Assembly: GCA_003415625.1 (NCBI GenBank)
Contig: PYIU01000008.1
Location: 2,666,001-2,730,000, forward strand
Direction: 5' to 3'
Length of the DNA: 64,000 nt
Source of the DNA: Aquanectria penicillioides
Lineage: Eukaryota > Ascomycota > Sordariomycetes > Hypocreales > Nectriaceae
Position 1 is the stretch's first letter, and each line of letters begins with the position of its first letter. Below, one piece after another: positions 27,701 through 39,200 of the stretch. The translations under genes and the position numbers were made by a program. Under the pieces are notes generated by a model, which did no database searches, was not told where the DNA came from, and was given only the letters and a program-made list of their open reading frames with translations.

Positions 27701-29330
27701 AGGGCAATATTAAATAGTTAAAGAGTTATTAATAAACTATTAATAGATTATAAGGTTATTATAGTATTTTTATAACTATTAATTAAAATTAATTTTATTT
27801 TTAACTATAAAAAGTCTTTTATTAAAGCTGCCCTTAAATTATATATTTATATAGTATCTCTAAAGATATATATTAATGCCCTTAAGTTTAAAAAGTAACT
27901 CTTTTATAGTAAGTATAATTTAATAACTATTAAATAGGCATTTACTATTACTTTTTTTTAATAAAAGCTTAATATTTAGTATTATTATAAATTATTTAAT
28001 ATAAGCTTCTTTATTTAATTTATAACTTTATTACTATTCCTTTTAATATATTTTTTAATTAAGGCCTTTATTGCTTAATTAAGCTACTATCCTTAAAGTT
28101 ATATCTTTAAAAAGATATAATAGCACTTAATTAAAGGGTAATAATTGCTAAAATAAATAAGGCATTATATATCTATACTATTAATAGCACTTAATAATTA
28201 TACTCTTTTTCCTTAAGGCTTTACTAAAAGTTTATTAATTTCTTTACTTTTTTTATAATAATAATAAAATGCTTTTAGTATAATCTTTCCTTAAATTAAA
28301 ACTATTAAGCTATTAGTAAGTACTTAATAAATAGCCCTTAAAACCTTTATAATTAATAAAGTATTTATAATAGCTTTATTTAACTTTATAGTATTATATA
28401 TATTAATTTAAGATTTAAAAAGTATGCCTTTTAATGCTATAATTAAATTTTTAAACTATTAGCTTACTTTTATTGCTTTTTAAAGCTTTACTATTTTAGC
28501 TTTTTAAATTGCCTTTTTTTAAAGGGTAAGCTAATTGCCTATACCCTTATAGATTATAACTTAAAATTAATAGAGTTTTACTAGCAATTTATAAAGGGTT
28601 TAATAAGCTTTATATATATATTTATCTTTTACTTAAGTAAAATAATTATATAGAGCTTTTATTTATTTAGCTAATACTTTTTTTATTAAATAGTAATAAT
28701 AATATAAAAAAGGTAAAATAGTTTATTAAATTTAATCTTAAATAATTACTATTTTTTTTTAAAGGGCTATATATCTTTTTAATTAATATTTATAATTAAT
28801 CTATAGTATATTAAATGCTATTAGATCTATATTTATAAAATTAATAACTTTAATTGCTTTAATTAAGGATTTTTTACTATTTATTAAATAAAAAGTCTTT
28901 AATTTATAATTAATTATAAAAATACTTAATGCTATAGTTAATATAAAGGTATTTATAGCTAATAGTATACCCTTTCTTTAGCTAAAGGACTTAAGGTTTA
29001 AGGGAGTTAGCTCCTTAATAATAAAAAGGGGCTTTTTAGCTATTTTAAGGTTAATATAAAGCTAAAGGTCTTAAGTAATAGCCTTTATCTTTAGAGCTAA
29101 ATATTAAAAGATTTAATTATTATTAGTAATTAGCTTAATTAAAGTAGCTAAGGTTATTATTGCTAAAAGATTAATAATTAATTAATAATTTAAGTAAAAA
29201 AAGCATATATATAGTAAGGGTATATAGTATATATTTAATTATTAATTATTAAATAGCTTATATAACTACTTAATAACCTTAACTATTTATATATATATTA
29301 TATATTTAATTTAGCTCCCCCCTTTTAGGT
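24755..29330 (-). mobile_element. Copia-B LTR retrotransposon, 5' part, RIP-mutated
   Basis: A second Copia family on the minus strand, oldest of the left stack. Gag-like sequence lies at about 27.9-29.0 kb, integrase at about 26.5-27.3 kb, reverse transcriptase at about 25-26.3 kb, and the start of RNase H at the left edge, cut by Copia-A at 24754. A probable 5' LTR occupies about 29170-29330, with a TATA-like tatatataaatag on the minus strand. The 3' LTR is not in the window, so the LTR limits and the exact right end are estimates. Near the right end, ccccc and ggggg arms flank ttttaggttaa (about 29316-29338). Confidence 0.75.
24760..28950 (-). pseudogene. Copia-B gag-pol, RIP-inactivated, RNase H interrupted
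   Basis: The minus-strand frame reads as a Copia integrase near 26.5-27.1 kb. Seen pieces include VKVFKYNNK (the mutated form of the usual VKVFRSDNG), AIIIKKSYIIKAIAKLL, YLQLKTIKIAIYLYN (family form WPKTI-TAVYLYNRLP) and LYSYKAFI. Near 24.85 kb the frame gives AID-VL-YFI-I-GFSL-Y, which fits the family pattern of the RNase H approach. It continues to SFID directly at the Copia-A boundary. TAA and TAG stops replace tryptophan and glutamine throughout, so no product is possible. Domain positions are approximate. Confidence 0.78.
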
Positions 29331-29339
29331 TAAGGGGGT

Positions 29340-30000
29340 CTATCTTTCCTTTTATTCCTAATATAGGCTAGCTGACTGAAGGCTTAGTGAGCCTTCTTTA
29401 AGTTGGTTTTAATAACCCCCTATTTCTTATGTAACTCCCTAAAGCATAAGTGTTCTAATATGCCTCCAATCCAATAGTATTATCTAAAGTCCTATTATTA
29501 AGGTAATAATATATTAATAACAGCTAATAGTATTTAATCTAAAATAGCATTTAGTATAGCTGAAATTTCTTGCAAATATCTATAGTAAACTATATATATT
29601 TTATTTAAGCAATTTTAACTTAAATTTTGCCTTTAGCTAAATATACTAAAGCTTTAAGCATTATAAACTCCTTACCTTTTATAAGATAATATAATATTAT
29701 TAAGTTATATACTTATATATAAATGCTATAAACTCTATTAACTAACTTTAAATGCTAAATACTTATTAATATCTCTTATAAAATGTTAGCTGGCAATATA
29801 GCTATACCTTTAGGAATTGGCAATAGAAAAGAGAAAAAGAGTTAGGATATAAAATGGCAGTTTTTAATAAATATATTAGGCAGTATTCTATTAAGACTTA
29901 AGATTAATAAAGCTAAATTATCTTTTAGCCTTTATTTTAGTGTATTTACTAAAGTCTATATATATTAAAAATATTTTATATGCGCTAATATAGCCTAAAT
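29340..30000. other. AT-rich spacer, moderately mutated
   Basis: No gene seen. A small hairpin, gaaggct-tagtg-agccttc, lies at about 29377-29396. CpA survives here more often than in the retroelement interiors, so RIP has been lighter. Confidence 0.5.
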
Positions 30001-30770
30001 AAATGCAGTTATAGGATCCTTATTATTAAGTATCACTTTTAGTAAGATCGCTGCAGTTATTTAAATAGCTCTATAATTAAAATATTTATTATTAAGTTAG
30101 TATTTCCTTTTAGCATTAAATATAAAGAACCTATATTATAAAGTACTTAAATGCTATAGCAATAATAGAAAGTTTTTAATTAAAATAAAGCATTTTAATC
30201 TCTATAAATTCTTAATAAGTCTTAATTAAATAATAAAGAGGTATATAACCTATATATTAAGAAAAGAAAACAAAACAAATATAAGCTTAAATAACTATAA
30301 TTTTTAGTTTTAATTTTTAATTAATCTAAAGTTACTATTCTATAAACTTGCCTAAAAGTAAAGAGTTCTAGGGTATTAAGTCCTAGGGTTTTAGTCTAGC
30401 AATATTCTTATAAATTTTGCCTAAAACTAGGCTAAAAGTAGTTACAGTTTTCTCTGCATTAAACATTCTTTAATGTTTTAGAGCATTTTAACTAATTGCA
30501 AGAAAGCGGTTAGGGGTATTATAGAAAAGAGGAGAAGAATATCCTCTATAAATTGATTTGCATTATTATTATACTAAGGATTAATTAGTAACTTAACTAA
30601 TAGAAGAAGCAATAATATATATTGTCTATAGTGTAAGACTGATAATAAATACAAAAGAAGAGAGGTTTTAAGATAGTATGGCCAGTATATATAACCTTCT
30701 TTTAAAGACACCACAACCTGGTGGCCACCCCTAGACTCTTCCCTCGGCCATAAGACTATAAAGATGCCAT
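30000..30770 (-). repeat. Diverged duplicate, unit B (mutated copy)
   Basis: This segment aligns in the same orientation with 32110-32860. Shared blocks include tctagcaatatt, ttgcctaa, tatactaaggat, and gactgataat against gacagataat. It carries many more TpA changes than its partner, so it looks like the more heavily RIP-mutated copy. The similarity extends across the whole span without LTR-like TG and CA ends or a TSD, so I treat it as a duplicated unknown segment rather than an LTR. Confidence 0.55.
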
Positions 30771-31300
30771 AGCCTCCAGCAGAGAACAATCGATAGATCA
30801 CCAACCAAAGTGTGTCTATAAATGTACCAGGATAGCTTCCAAGGGGGCTTACACATACAACAAATAAAGTTAGAGCAATAGCTATTGTCTCAAATATAAG
30901 CGAGCTAAGCGCTCCGGCTGGCGGAGTGGCCTAATCCTATGGGTGTCGATGTGGCTTATCTAATATATGAAGAAATAAAAAAGATTTTTTGATAAATTAT
31001 TTTGCGATAGGGAGAGCCGGGCGACTTGACTACAGCGCTGTGCTCGCCCACTTTAAACCTATTGATGCCGAACGGCCAGGGCCTAGGTAGCCTGCTTTCC
31101 TGCCAATAGATATCTTGGGTTTCGATAAAATGAAAGAAGAGGCAGTAAAAAAAAATTGATGATATCGCTGGTCCAATTTGCGATGTTATTAAAAACCACA
31201 TAAAACTAAAAAGAGTACTAAAGATCGAGAACAACTACACAATTAAGCGGATCCCATAGACACATTCCACAAGCCAAAACTTGCTTTCCACAAGTTAATA
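30770..31300. other. Low-RIP island, no recognised gene
   Basis: Base composition returns to near-balanced here. Short frames exist on both strands (for example 30956-31234 minus), but they resemble nothing I recognise and have no supporting start context. A frame on the plus strand near 31155-31255 reads DDIAGPICDVIKNHIK and is open for only about 35 codons. I call no gene. Confidence 0.4.
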
Positions 31301-31301
31301 G

Positions 31302-31889
31302 TCAATATCGCTGGGAATCCATGAATGAGACACGCTTGTGGTCGGTGTTGAGCTCGGCAGTAGCCGGGCTTGCGAGTGGAGTCTGTAGTAACTGCAGGCC
31401 CGAAGAGTTGGCATACGCAGACTGCAAGTACGGCGAGGAGAAAGGAGCCGCGCTTGGGAGTGAAGGTTGCGAGGCATGCACAGGGAGGGTAGTCGGGTTG
31501 AGTGAGGACGGGAGTGAAGTCTGCTCCGAGAACGCCGCTGAGTTTATTACTGGCGCACATCTTATGTCGAGAGAGTTGATAGGCTTCTTGCGGTCATACA
31601 ACCATATCAACGTGTGATATTCCGTCTGGGATTGGAATTGCTGGAAATGCTGGCAAAATGCTATGGTGGAGCGGGCATATTTTAGCCAGGTCTCAGTATT
31701 GTCTTGGAGCTCCGCCAAATCTTCCAGGATTGTAAACTCCCTAAGCTTTGGCAAGTTATATGATGCCATTGGGATGTGGATGCTTACGTCTGAATGCCGC
31801 GAGCCCTGTAGACCGGCTCCAAACTCCCAATAGCTGCTAAGATCTTTTGTAAAGGCTGAACTCGGAGTGGAAATTTTGGATCTTGCCAT
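31302..31889 (-). CDS. Hypothetical protein, 195 aa, intact open frame
   Basis: I do not recognise this protein. It starts MARSKISTPSSAF and ends MDSQRY followed by TGA. The N-terminal two thirds are mixed polar and hydrophobic, with a PKLREFTILEDLAEL segment and a TWLKYARSTIAF segment that look helical. The last 70 or so residues are rich in Ser, Pro, Ala and Leu and probably disordered. There is no signal peptide and no membrane segment. Codon and base use are balanced, unlike everything within several kilobases, and no RIP-type stop interrupts it. It may be a single-exon gene, an exon of a longer gene, or a captured gag-like fragment; the short W-containing segment weakly recalls retroelement gag. 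The start is the first in-frame ATG. Frames overlapping it on both strands are shadows. Confidence 0.5.
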   Translation of the reverse strand: MARSKISTPSSAFTKDLSSYWEFGAGLQGSRHSDVSIHIPMASYNLPKLREFTILEDLAELQDNTETWLKYARSTIAFCQHFQQFQSQTEYHTLIWLYDRKKPINSLDIRCAPVINSAAFSEQTSLPSSLNPTTLPVHASQPSLPSAAPFSSPYLQSAYANSSGLQLLQTPLASPATAELNTDHKRVSFMDSQRY

Positions 31890-32109
31890 ATAGTATGGGC
31901 GAAGAGAGCGGATATTAAAACACGATTTTTGAGAAATTCGTTATCAAACGTTCCACAAAGGTTTGATATTGACGATATAAATGCAACCCAAAGGTTTGCC
32001 TCTCTATGCTTGAAGTCTGCGCTTAGGAGAAATATCTCACATATGCTAATAACGCAGAAACAAACCCGGAGATCTCCATTATTGGCAACACAGCATAATA
32101 TCTACAACA

Positions 32110-32860
32110 ATATCAATAGCTTGAAGAGCAGGATATTCACTGAAAGTTAGTTCATTATCTTGAAGGTAGAGAGTAATAAACTTGCAGAATGACATAAGCA
32201 AATCATAGAATAATAAAAGAAAGTTGTTGACTTGTAGTTCTAATCTCTTCAAATTTTTCACAAGTCTTCATTAGATAATAGAACGGTAAACTACCTATAT
32301 ACTTAAAATAAAAAATAAGAAGAACATAACCTCGAATTACCATAAGATTAACCTCTTAATTTTAGTCGATCCAGAATTTTAATTCTATAAATTAGGGTGA
32401 GAAAAGAAGGTTCTAAGGTAGGTTGACGATATTCTCTGCAGTTATCTCTGCAGTTTCAGCTAAGTTATGGGGAGATCTAGCAATATCCCTCCAAATCTTG
32501 CCTAATAATAGGTCAAAAGTAACTACAACTTTCTCTACAACAGGCATATACTGCCCTTTCTCAAGTTTTACAACCATATTTAAGAAAGTAATTTGCAGAA
32601 ATCACTAAAAGGAGTGGTAGAATTACTTCTACAAACTTTCTTGCATTGTCATACTAAGGATAGGTCAGTAGTACAATAAGTAAAAGTAAAAATAACATAC
32701 ATTATCCATAATTTAAGACAGATAATCACTAGAGATTTCAATGTAAGAGAAGAAAAATCTGGGAGAGAGTTAAGAATATATTTCGGCCTAATACCCTTAT
32801 AAAAGAGAGGTGCAAGGAGTTTCAATTCCACTCCTTGGGCACCGTAGGCGCCGCACTCTG
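32110..32860 (-). repeat. Diverged duplicate, unit A (better-preserved copy)
   Basis: The partner of 30000-30770. On the minus strand it holds several short open pieces, including one ending YPALQAIDIVVDIMLCCQ (32079-32261) and a frame reading EKVVVTFDLLLGKIWRDIA near 32.5 kb. They fall in different frames, which suggests introns or decay. No family recognised. Keeping CpA in this copy while unit B has lost it fits RIP or drift acting unevenly. Confidence 0.5.
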
Positions 32861-32869
32861 CCCATTAGC

Positions 32870-33722
32870 CCCGCATTCATCTATAACATCAAGCTATATT
32901 AGTCCCCCAAGTCACTTGGCCAGAGAGCAACTGAAAATGTCCATCTTGCGTTTTTTTTTTCAATTAAAATTAACACAAGGGAAAGGGGGATAGGGGAAGT
33001 TTGCAAGGCTAAAAGCACACATAAAGATTCAGCTATTTAAATAGTCTACCACTTAATTTACATTCCGCTTATTATACCACCCATCTACCACATTTATTTG
33101 CCATTAATCCCATATAGACTAATTCAAGGCCGCCTAAAAGAGGCCAGCCTAAATAGAAGAAGGAGTCAAAGGAGAGGTCAGCAGGCTAGCAATAGGTAAA
33201 GTAAGGAGAGAGGCAATAGTAGTGATAGTAGGAGTACTAGGGCTGCTCTCAAGCTCTATCGCTCCAAATTGTAATCCCTATTGCTAGTAGAGGTCCTTTA
33301 TAATATAAATTGCTCAAACAAGCAGCTAAAGGATAAAAGAATCTATAGAAATTAGTTTAATAGGTATAAAAAGGTAGTATATACCTATTAATAAATTATA
33401 TAACTCTCTCTTTTAAAGAGCCTTAATTGCAATTACTATAAGAGCTAGGCAAAAAACAATTAATATATCTTAAATTGTATAAAAGTAATAGACTAAATCA
33501 ATCTCTATTAAAAAGAAGGCAGTAAAGTATTAGCCTAATATTTAAAGCTCTTAAGTAATAGATATAATAGTAATAATAGTTATTTTATTTAAGGCTTTAA
33601 GGGATGCAAATTAAATAAATAATTGCTAGAAGTTAGGGGTTACTAATATAAAGGGAAGAAATTAAATAACTTAATAAACTAATAATATATATTTACTCTT
33701 ATTATAATAGCTACTACTATAT
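32870..33722. other. Flank of right Gypsy-A, no gene called
   Basis: It contains a T10 tract near 32951. From about 33130 a plus-strand basic frame (RRRSQRRGQQASNR) turns into RIP-mutated sequence rightward. The mutation load rises toward the Gypsy-A boundary at 33727. No complete gene. Confidence 0.4.
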
Positions 33723-33841
33723 ATAGTGAGTTGGGGTCTAGGGTAATATGGATCAATCTATTATTAGGTTGGTTAGGAAGATAAAAGGGGCCTTAAAGAC
33801 ATAAGAAATAAACAGGCAGTTTTCTTTAATCAATTTTTATT

Positions 33842-34971
33842 GGGACTGTTTATTTGGCACCCATTCCTATGTAATCAGCACCCCCAGCTGTGGCTAAGGA
33901 CATTTAGTTCGCCTAAGACATCCGATATCGGGTTTCACACCCACTTTCTTAGGCAACTTGGATGCTAACAGTGTTTTGGATACGGCCCCACCTGATTGAA
34001 GTTTAGCACACGCGTTCAACGCGCCTTAGGCAGTAAACACACACACACATACACACACACATAGAGCTATTGCCCCAGCGGCTGAAGCTATTTGCAGCAA
34101 TGGAGACCATTTTCAAGCTGAATTTTCCTTCCTTTAAAGAAGCCTTAGATAGCATCAACGTTATCGCCAAAGACCAAGGTTTCAGCATCATCATTCATAG
34201 CAAGAGGCCCTCAGCTGCCAATCCAACGCATATCGTCCTCCGCTACTCGAAAGGCCGCCCTACAAGGCTCACGGCTTCCAATTCCACTCATGCCTTAAAG
34301 AAGCAAAATACCCACAGCCAAATGCTAGGCTGCCTATATCGCCTAGTGTTGCAGCAGCAGTCAGACTAGCAGTAGGCAGCCTTATGTGCAAGCGGGGATA
34401 AGTCTACTGCACATAACTACAACTCTACCAAGTAAGGGACCTTCTTACAATACCGAAAGGAAGCTATTTTAAAGCGTAAAGATAATATTTTATTATCCTA
34501 AAATACTAGAATCTATCCTATTTAAATCCTCTTGAAATTGTAGAGTGACCCTAATCCAGATGTCCGTAATACCATAAGATCCAACCTACATAACCTCCTT
34601 TAAAATCATTGCCAAAAAGAGCTTATAGGCCGGTCTCCAGTGGAATGGCTCTATAACTAGCTAAAAGACTAAAATAACTACTATTTCCGTAACCTTTATA
34701 ATGCCTTAGGTTAAATAAGAGATTGCATAAAAGTGAATTTAGTGATAAAAGTGGTGATAGTATATTCTAGAGAGATGCAAATAGCTTTATTTTGGTTATA
34801 TTTTGGTCTTGGGGCAAGGAATGTAGTTAGATGCAGTAAGGACATAGATGTACTGGAAAGTCGGTTAATTTAGTGCAAATCGGCCGGTCTTGGAGTAGTT
34901 GGCCGTCTTGCCACAATCAGCCATAATGGGGGTGCCCAATACACAAGTGTGAGTGCCAAATAAACAGTCCC
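33842..34971 (+). mobile_element. Mutator-like DNA transposon remnant (MULE)
   Basis: A 1130 bp insertion in the Gypsy-A LTR. Perfect 19 bp terminal inverted repeats, gggactgtttatttggcac (33842-33860) and its complement (34953-34971), are followed inward by a shared gcaccccca, suggesting longer imperfect ends. An 8 bp duplication, tttttatt, lies at 33834-33841 and 34972-34979. The other Gypsy-A LTRs are empty sites and show exactly one copy of that 8-mer. It encodes a decayed FAR1-domain transposase N-terminus. Eight bases is typical of hAT and short for MULEs, so superfamily rests on the protein. A CA microsatellite sits at 34037-34063. It lacks the transposase core and cannot move by itself. 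Confidence 0.88.
34100..34740 (+). pseudogene. MULE transposase N-terminus with FAR1-type DNA-binding domain
   Basis: The frame opens at ATG 34100 (METIFKLNFPSFKEAL) and runs to TAG at 34367-34369, 90 codons. The pattern FPSFKEALDSINVIAKDQGF, then VLRYSKGRPTR, then MLGCLYRLVL matches the FAR1-like zinc-binding domain at the N-terminus of fungal Mutator-like transposases. In that family VLR is followed by Cys; here it is Tyr, so one zinc ligand appears lost. Past the stop the same frame continues, with further TAG and TAA stops at apparent Gln codons. It reads QYRKEAILKRKDNILLS and later GRSPVEWLYN near 34.63 kb, before the right terminus replaces the catalytic region. The stops fit RIP of CAG to TAG. 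A TTG start at 34070 is possible but less likely. Confidence 0.75.
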
Positions 34972-35247
34972 TTTTTATTTTTAAAATTCTAAATTCCTTG
35001 CATTTAGACTCTATTAAAGTCCTAATATAGCCCCTTATAATATTACTTTATTTATAACTTTTTGCTTTATTTTCTTTCTTTCTTTTCTTTAAGGGATACT
35101 TTAAAGCATTTAATTAAATGCTTTAATACTTTTTTAAGTTATTTATAGCTATTTAAAAAGGCTATTTAATCTTTAATTAAACTTACTTACTTTATACCCT
35201 TTTAAATAAGGTATATATTTTAGTTAATATTTCTATTTATTAATATA

Positions 35248-36240
35248 TTTAAAAGTTATAATAAAAAGAAGCCTTTAAATTATTTAAAAAGATATTAAAG
35301 TATTTAATTAAACTTTTTAGTAATACTTTTAAGCTATTATTAAAAACTTAAAAAAGTAATAAATAATTAATTATAAAGATTTAAGAATTCCTAAATATTA
35401 AAAAATCTATTACTTTTATAAAAATAAAGGGTATTAAAATTAAAAATAATACTAAAGGTAAGTAAAGATATTAATATAAATTTGCATTTTAAAAAAAGAA
35501 AACCTATTACTATAGTTAGGGTAAATATATAGAAAAATTCAATAATTTAATATAGTGCTAATATATTAATATAAAGGTATATAAAGTAAAATAATAGTAT
35601 AAATAATATATAAGTATTTAATTAAATACTTTTAAATATTAAAGTATACTTAAGACTATTAAAAGTTTAATTTATAAATTAAAAAAGAAAAAAAAAAAAA
35701 AGATTATTTAATCTTTAATTAATTATAAAAAATAGGAAATTTTTATTATTTTTATTAATTTTTAAACTTTAGTAAAAAAGTATATATATATATTTATTAC
35801 TATTTTAATTAGCTGTTTTATTTATTATTATTAACTTTAAAAAGCTAGTTTAAATTTATTAAAATAAAGCTTTATTAAATATAATACTATTATTTCTTTT
35901 TTTTATTTTTTTTAATTATTTTAATATATATTTTAATTTATTTTATTATTTTATTCTTTTATTATATATATATATTATTTTATTGCAATTTATAACCTTA
36001 AAAGTTAGGCAGTTAGTCTATACTCCTTTATATATATATATTAAAATACTTATTATAGGAATCCTAATAACTATAATTTATTAATACCCTTAAATAAAAA
36101 AATAAAAGGAATATTTAATTAAATGCAATTAAACCCCTTAAGTTCTATTAAAAGCAAAAAAGATTAATATAATTAATAATTTTTAACTATTCTTTTTAAG
36201 TTAATTAATACTATTAATATTAATATTCTTAAAGAAAATA
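35248..36240 (+). other. Gypsy-A 5' leader
   Basis: About 1 kb between the LTR and gag, matching 16026-16989 inverted. It has long A/T runs and no gene. The primer-binding site should begin at 35248, but RIP has blurred it (tttaaaagttataataaaaag here, tttaaaggttatagtaagg in the left copy), so I cannot name the primer tRNA. The LINE target site of the left copy corresponds to about 36200-36225. Confidence 0.6.
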
Positions 36241-39200
36241 AATTAAATATATTAGCTAAAATAATAAAAATAACTATTATTTTTATTTAATTGCTTAATA
36301 TAATTTTTAATAAAAAGAATATTATATATTTCCTTAAATTATATAATAGATTTATAATTAATTAAAAAGTTATAAATAATATAAAGAGTAAAGCTTTTAT
36401 ATACTATATAATCTTTAAAGTATCTTAAAATATTATAAACTTACTAAAAGGCAATAATTAAGCTATTATAAAGTAGAACCTTTTAAAAACATTTAAGTAT
36501 TAAATTTAAATTAATTAAATATACCTAAAAATAAGCTTTAGTAAATAAATATAACTTTAATTTAATTTATAAAGTATAAAGTTATCCTTTAATAGCTTAT
36601 AAAGTATATTTAATTTAATAAAAGAGTAGATTCTATTAGCTAAAAGGCTTTTATAGTATAGGCTTAAGCTATTTATAATACTATATTAAAAAATATTATT
36701 ATTAATATCTATTAATAAAAAAAGAAATACTTAAATACCTTAAGAATAATAAAGTATAAAGAGATAATTAGGCTAATTAAGAACTTCTTTAATATTAAAA
36801 AAGAAATTTAAATCTTTTAGATAGAAAGAAAGAATAATAACTTTAGATATTTTAGGAAAACTAAAAAACCTTTTGCTTATTAAAATTAGCTTTAGTATTA
36901 AAAGCTTAAATTTTTTAATTTTATTTAAAGCTTAAAAGGGAAGTTAAGTCTTTTTACTAAAAGAATAAAAAAGCTATAAATTAATATAGCTTAAAATATT
37001 ATAAATAAATTATAAAAGTTAAAGAGAATTATATACTAAAAGATTAATTAACTAAAAATAGAATTATTATTATTAATTAAAAACAATTTTAATTAAGTAA
37101 AAGAATTTAATTATATATATTTCTATTATAACTTCTATATTAATATAAATTATAATAAAGATTTAAAGTGCTTTTATTATATAAAAGTAAAGCATTTTTT
37201 AAACTATTGCTTACTTTTTATAAAAGATAAAAAGAAAGAATTTATAAATTATAATAGTAATACTAGCTTTATTTAAATAAAGCAATAAGAACTTTTATTA
37301 CTCTTAAAACTAATATATAAGCTTACTATTAAAAAAGAAATAAAAAGAATAATTATTTTATAGATTTTAAAATTCCTTACCTTTAAGATTTATAGCTAAG
37401 CTAAGGTTATAATAGTAAATAAGCTAAATGTATAAAAATAGTAAATTGCTAAAAAAGAAAAGCATTTAATTAAAGACTTCCTTAAGTGTATTAATTAATT
37501 AAAATATAGCTTTTTAATGCTTAATAAAAATACCCTTAAGGAGACTTAAAAACCTAAAGTTAATTGCATTCTTATTAATAATTAAGCTATAGAATTAATT
37601 AATAACCCTTTTATTGCTAATATTATATTAAAAACTAATACTATAAAATATATAAAAGTAAAATTAAAAAAGGAATTAATTAATTAAAAAAAGAAAAAAA
37701 GAATTTAATTTTTTATTTAAATTATAAATAGGGAATTTATTAAAAATAAAAAGATTATTAATATTATTCTTAAAGAAAAGAATTAAAATGCTTTTAATTA
37801 AATACTTAAGGTTATTTAAATAAAAAGATAAATTTATAAAAAAGTAGTAAAATTAAAAGTTTAAATAACTATTAAAAACTTAATTACTTTTAACTTTTCC
37901 TTAAGTAATAATATCTTAAAAATAGTTTTTAATTATATAAAGGGAATAAAAGAAATTAAATAAATAAAACCTAAACCCTTATTAAAAAAGAGATAGATTT
38001 AATAAGCTATTAATTTAATTATAATTAATAATCTAAAAGCAATATTCTTAAAGGAGTACTTTAACTATATTATTAAGCAATATAATATTAATAGTATATT
38101 AATTAAAAAGGAATCTAAACCTTATTATATATTATTGCCTAAAGAATACCTTATTAAGAATTAAGGAAGTATTAATAAAGTTAATATTAGCTATATAATA
38201 ACTAAAGGAAGAAAAGTTATATTTAATTAAATGCATTTAATAGTCTATATAAATATTTTAAATTAATAGTATTAAAGAACTTTAGCTTAATGCTAAAAAT
38301 TATTAAAAATTTAAGTAAAATTAAATAATTTTAATAAAATAATTTAAAAAGCTTTAATAGATTTTAAGTTAAAAGGAAATATTATTTTTAATAAAATAAT
38401 ATAAAAATATAAGCTAAAAGTAAAGCCTATAAAAGCTTTTATTATATTTTATTTTAATAATTAAATTTAAATATATAAAGAAGTAAATATTAAGCTATTT
38501 CTTAAAAATATTTAAATAGTATAGAAATTCTATATTGCTTTAAAAGAATATATTTTTATTTCTTTTATTTTAAGAATGCTTTTTATTAAAGCTACTAAAG
38601 TTATATTTAATTATATATTTCTAAAAGAAGAAATGCTTCTTTAATATTAATTTAACTTAATTAAGATTATTATACTTACTGCTAAAAATATTAAATAGAA
38701 TGCCTTAAGGAGTATAAAGACTATTTAAGGCAATTAAAAATAAGTTTTTAAACTTCTTTTAGATTAATAGAATTATAAAGTCTAAAAGAAAATAATAATA
38801 AGCATTTAATTAAATAATTAAATAAAGCATTAATAAAAGTAATAATTTAATTAATAGTTAGAAATTAATTAAAGGTTAACTATATAAAGATAATAAAGAT
38901 AGAAAAAAAGCTATAATTAGCTATATATTAAAGAGAAAAGATAGTATTTATAAAAATAATATATAAATAAAAAGCTAATAAAATATATTTTAAAGATAAT
39001 ATTCTATTAAATAGATCTATCCTTAAAGGGGATCTATATTAAAAGAAGAAAAGGTAAAAAAAAGTAAAAAAAGACCTTAAAGAGAAGTTTAAATACTTAA
39101 AGCTTTTAATACCTAAATTCTTTAAAATAGCTAAAGGATTAAGGCTATATAAAAAAAGACTTTAAAAAGTAATTAATTAAATAAAAAGGATTTTTATTAA

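Larger units (their letters stand above)
33727..35247 (+). repeat. Gypsy-A 5' LTR, right copy, split by MULE
   Basis: Pieces 33727-33841 and 34980-35247 add up to 383 bp, the family length. It starts TGAGTTGGGGTCTAGGG, the unmutated form of the start seen as TAAATTAAAG or TAAGTTAAGG elsewhere, so it gives the likely ancestral terminus. The left piece keeps CpA and TpG; the right piece is heavily TpA. Confidence 0.93.

Noticed and set aside
31243..31617. Several overlapping frames on both strands
   Set aside because: They overlap the 195-codon frame 31302-31889 and have no features of their own, so they are probably shadows.
30290..32860. LTR pair around the 195-codon gene
   Set aside because: Similarity runs past any plausible LTR end, there are no TG and CA termini, and no target duplication was found.
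33842..34971. hAT element, because of the 8 bp duplication
   Set aside because: The coding remnant is a FAR1-type domain and a typical MULE continuation, not a BED or hAT dimerisation domain. The duplication length is noted as odd instead.
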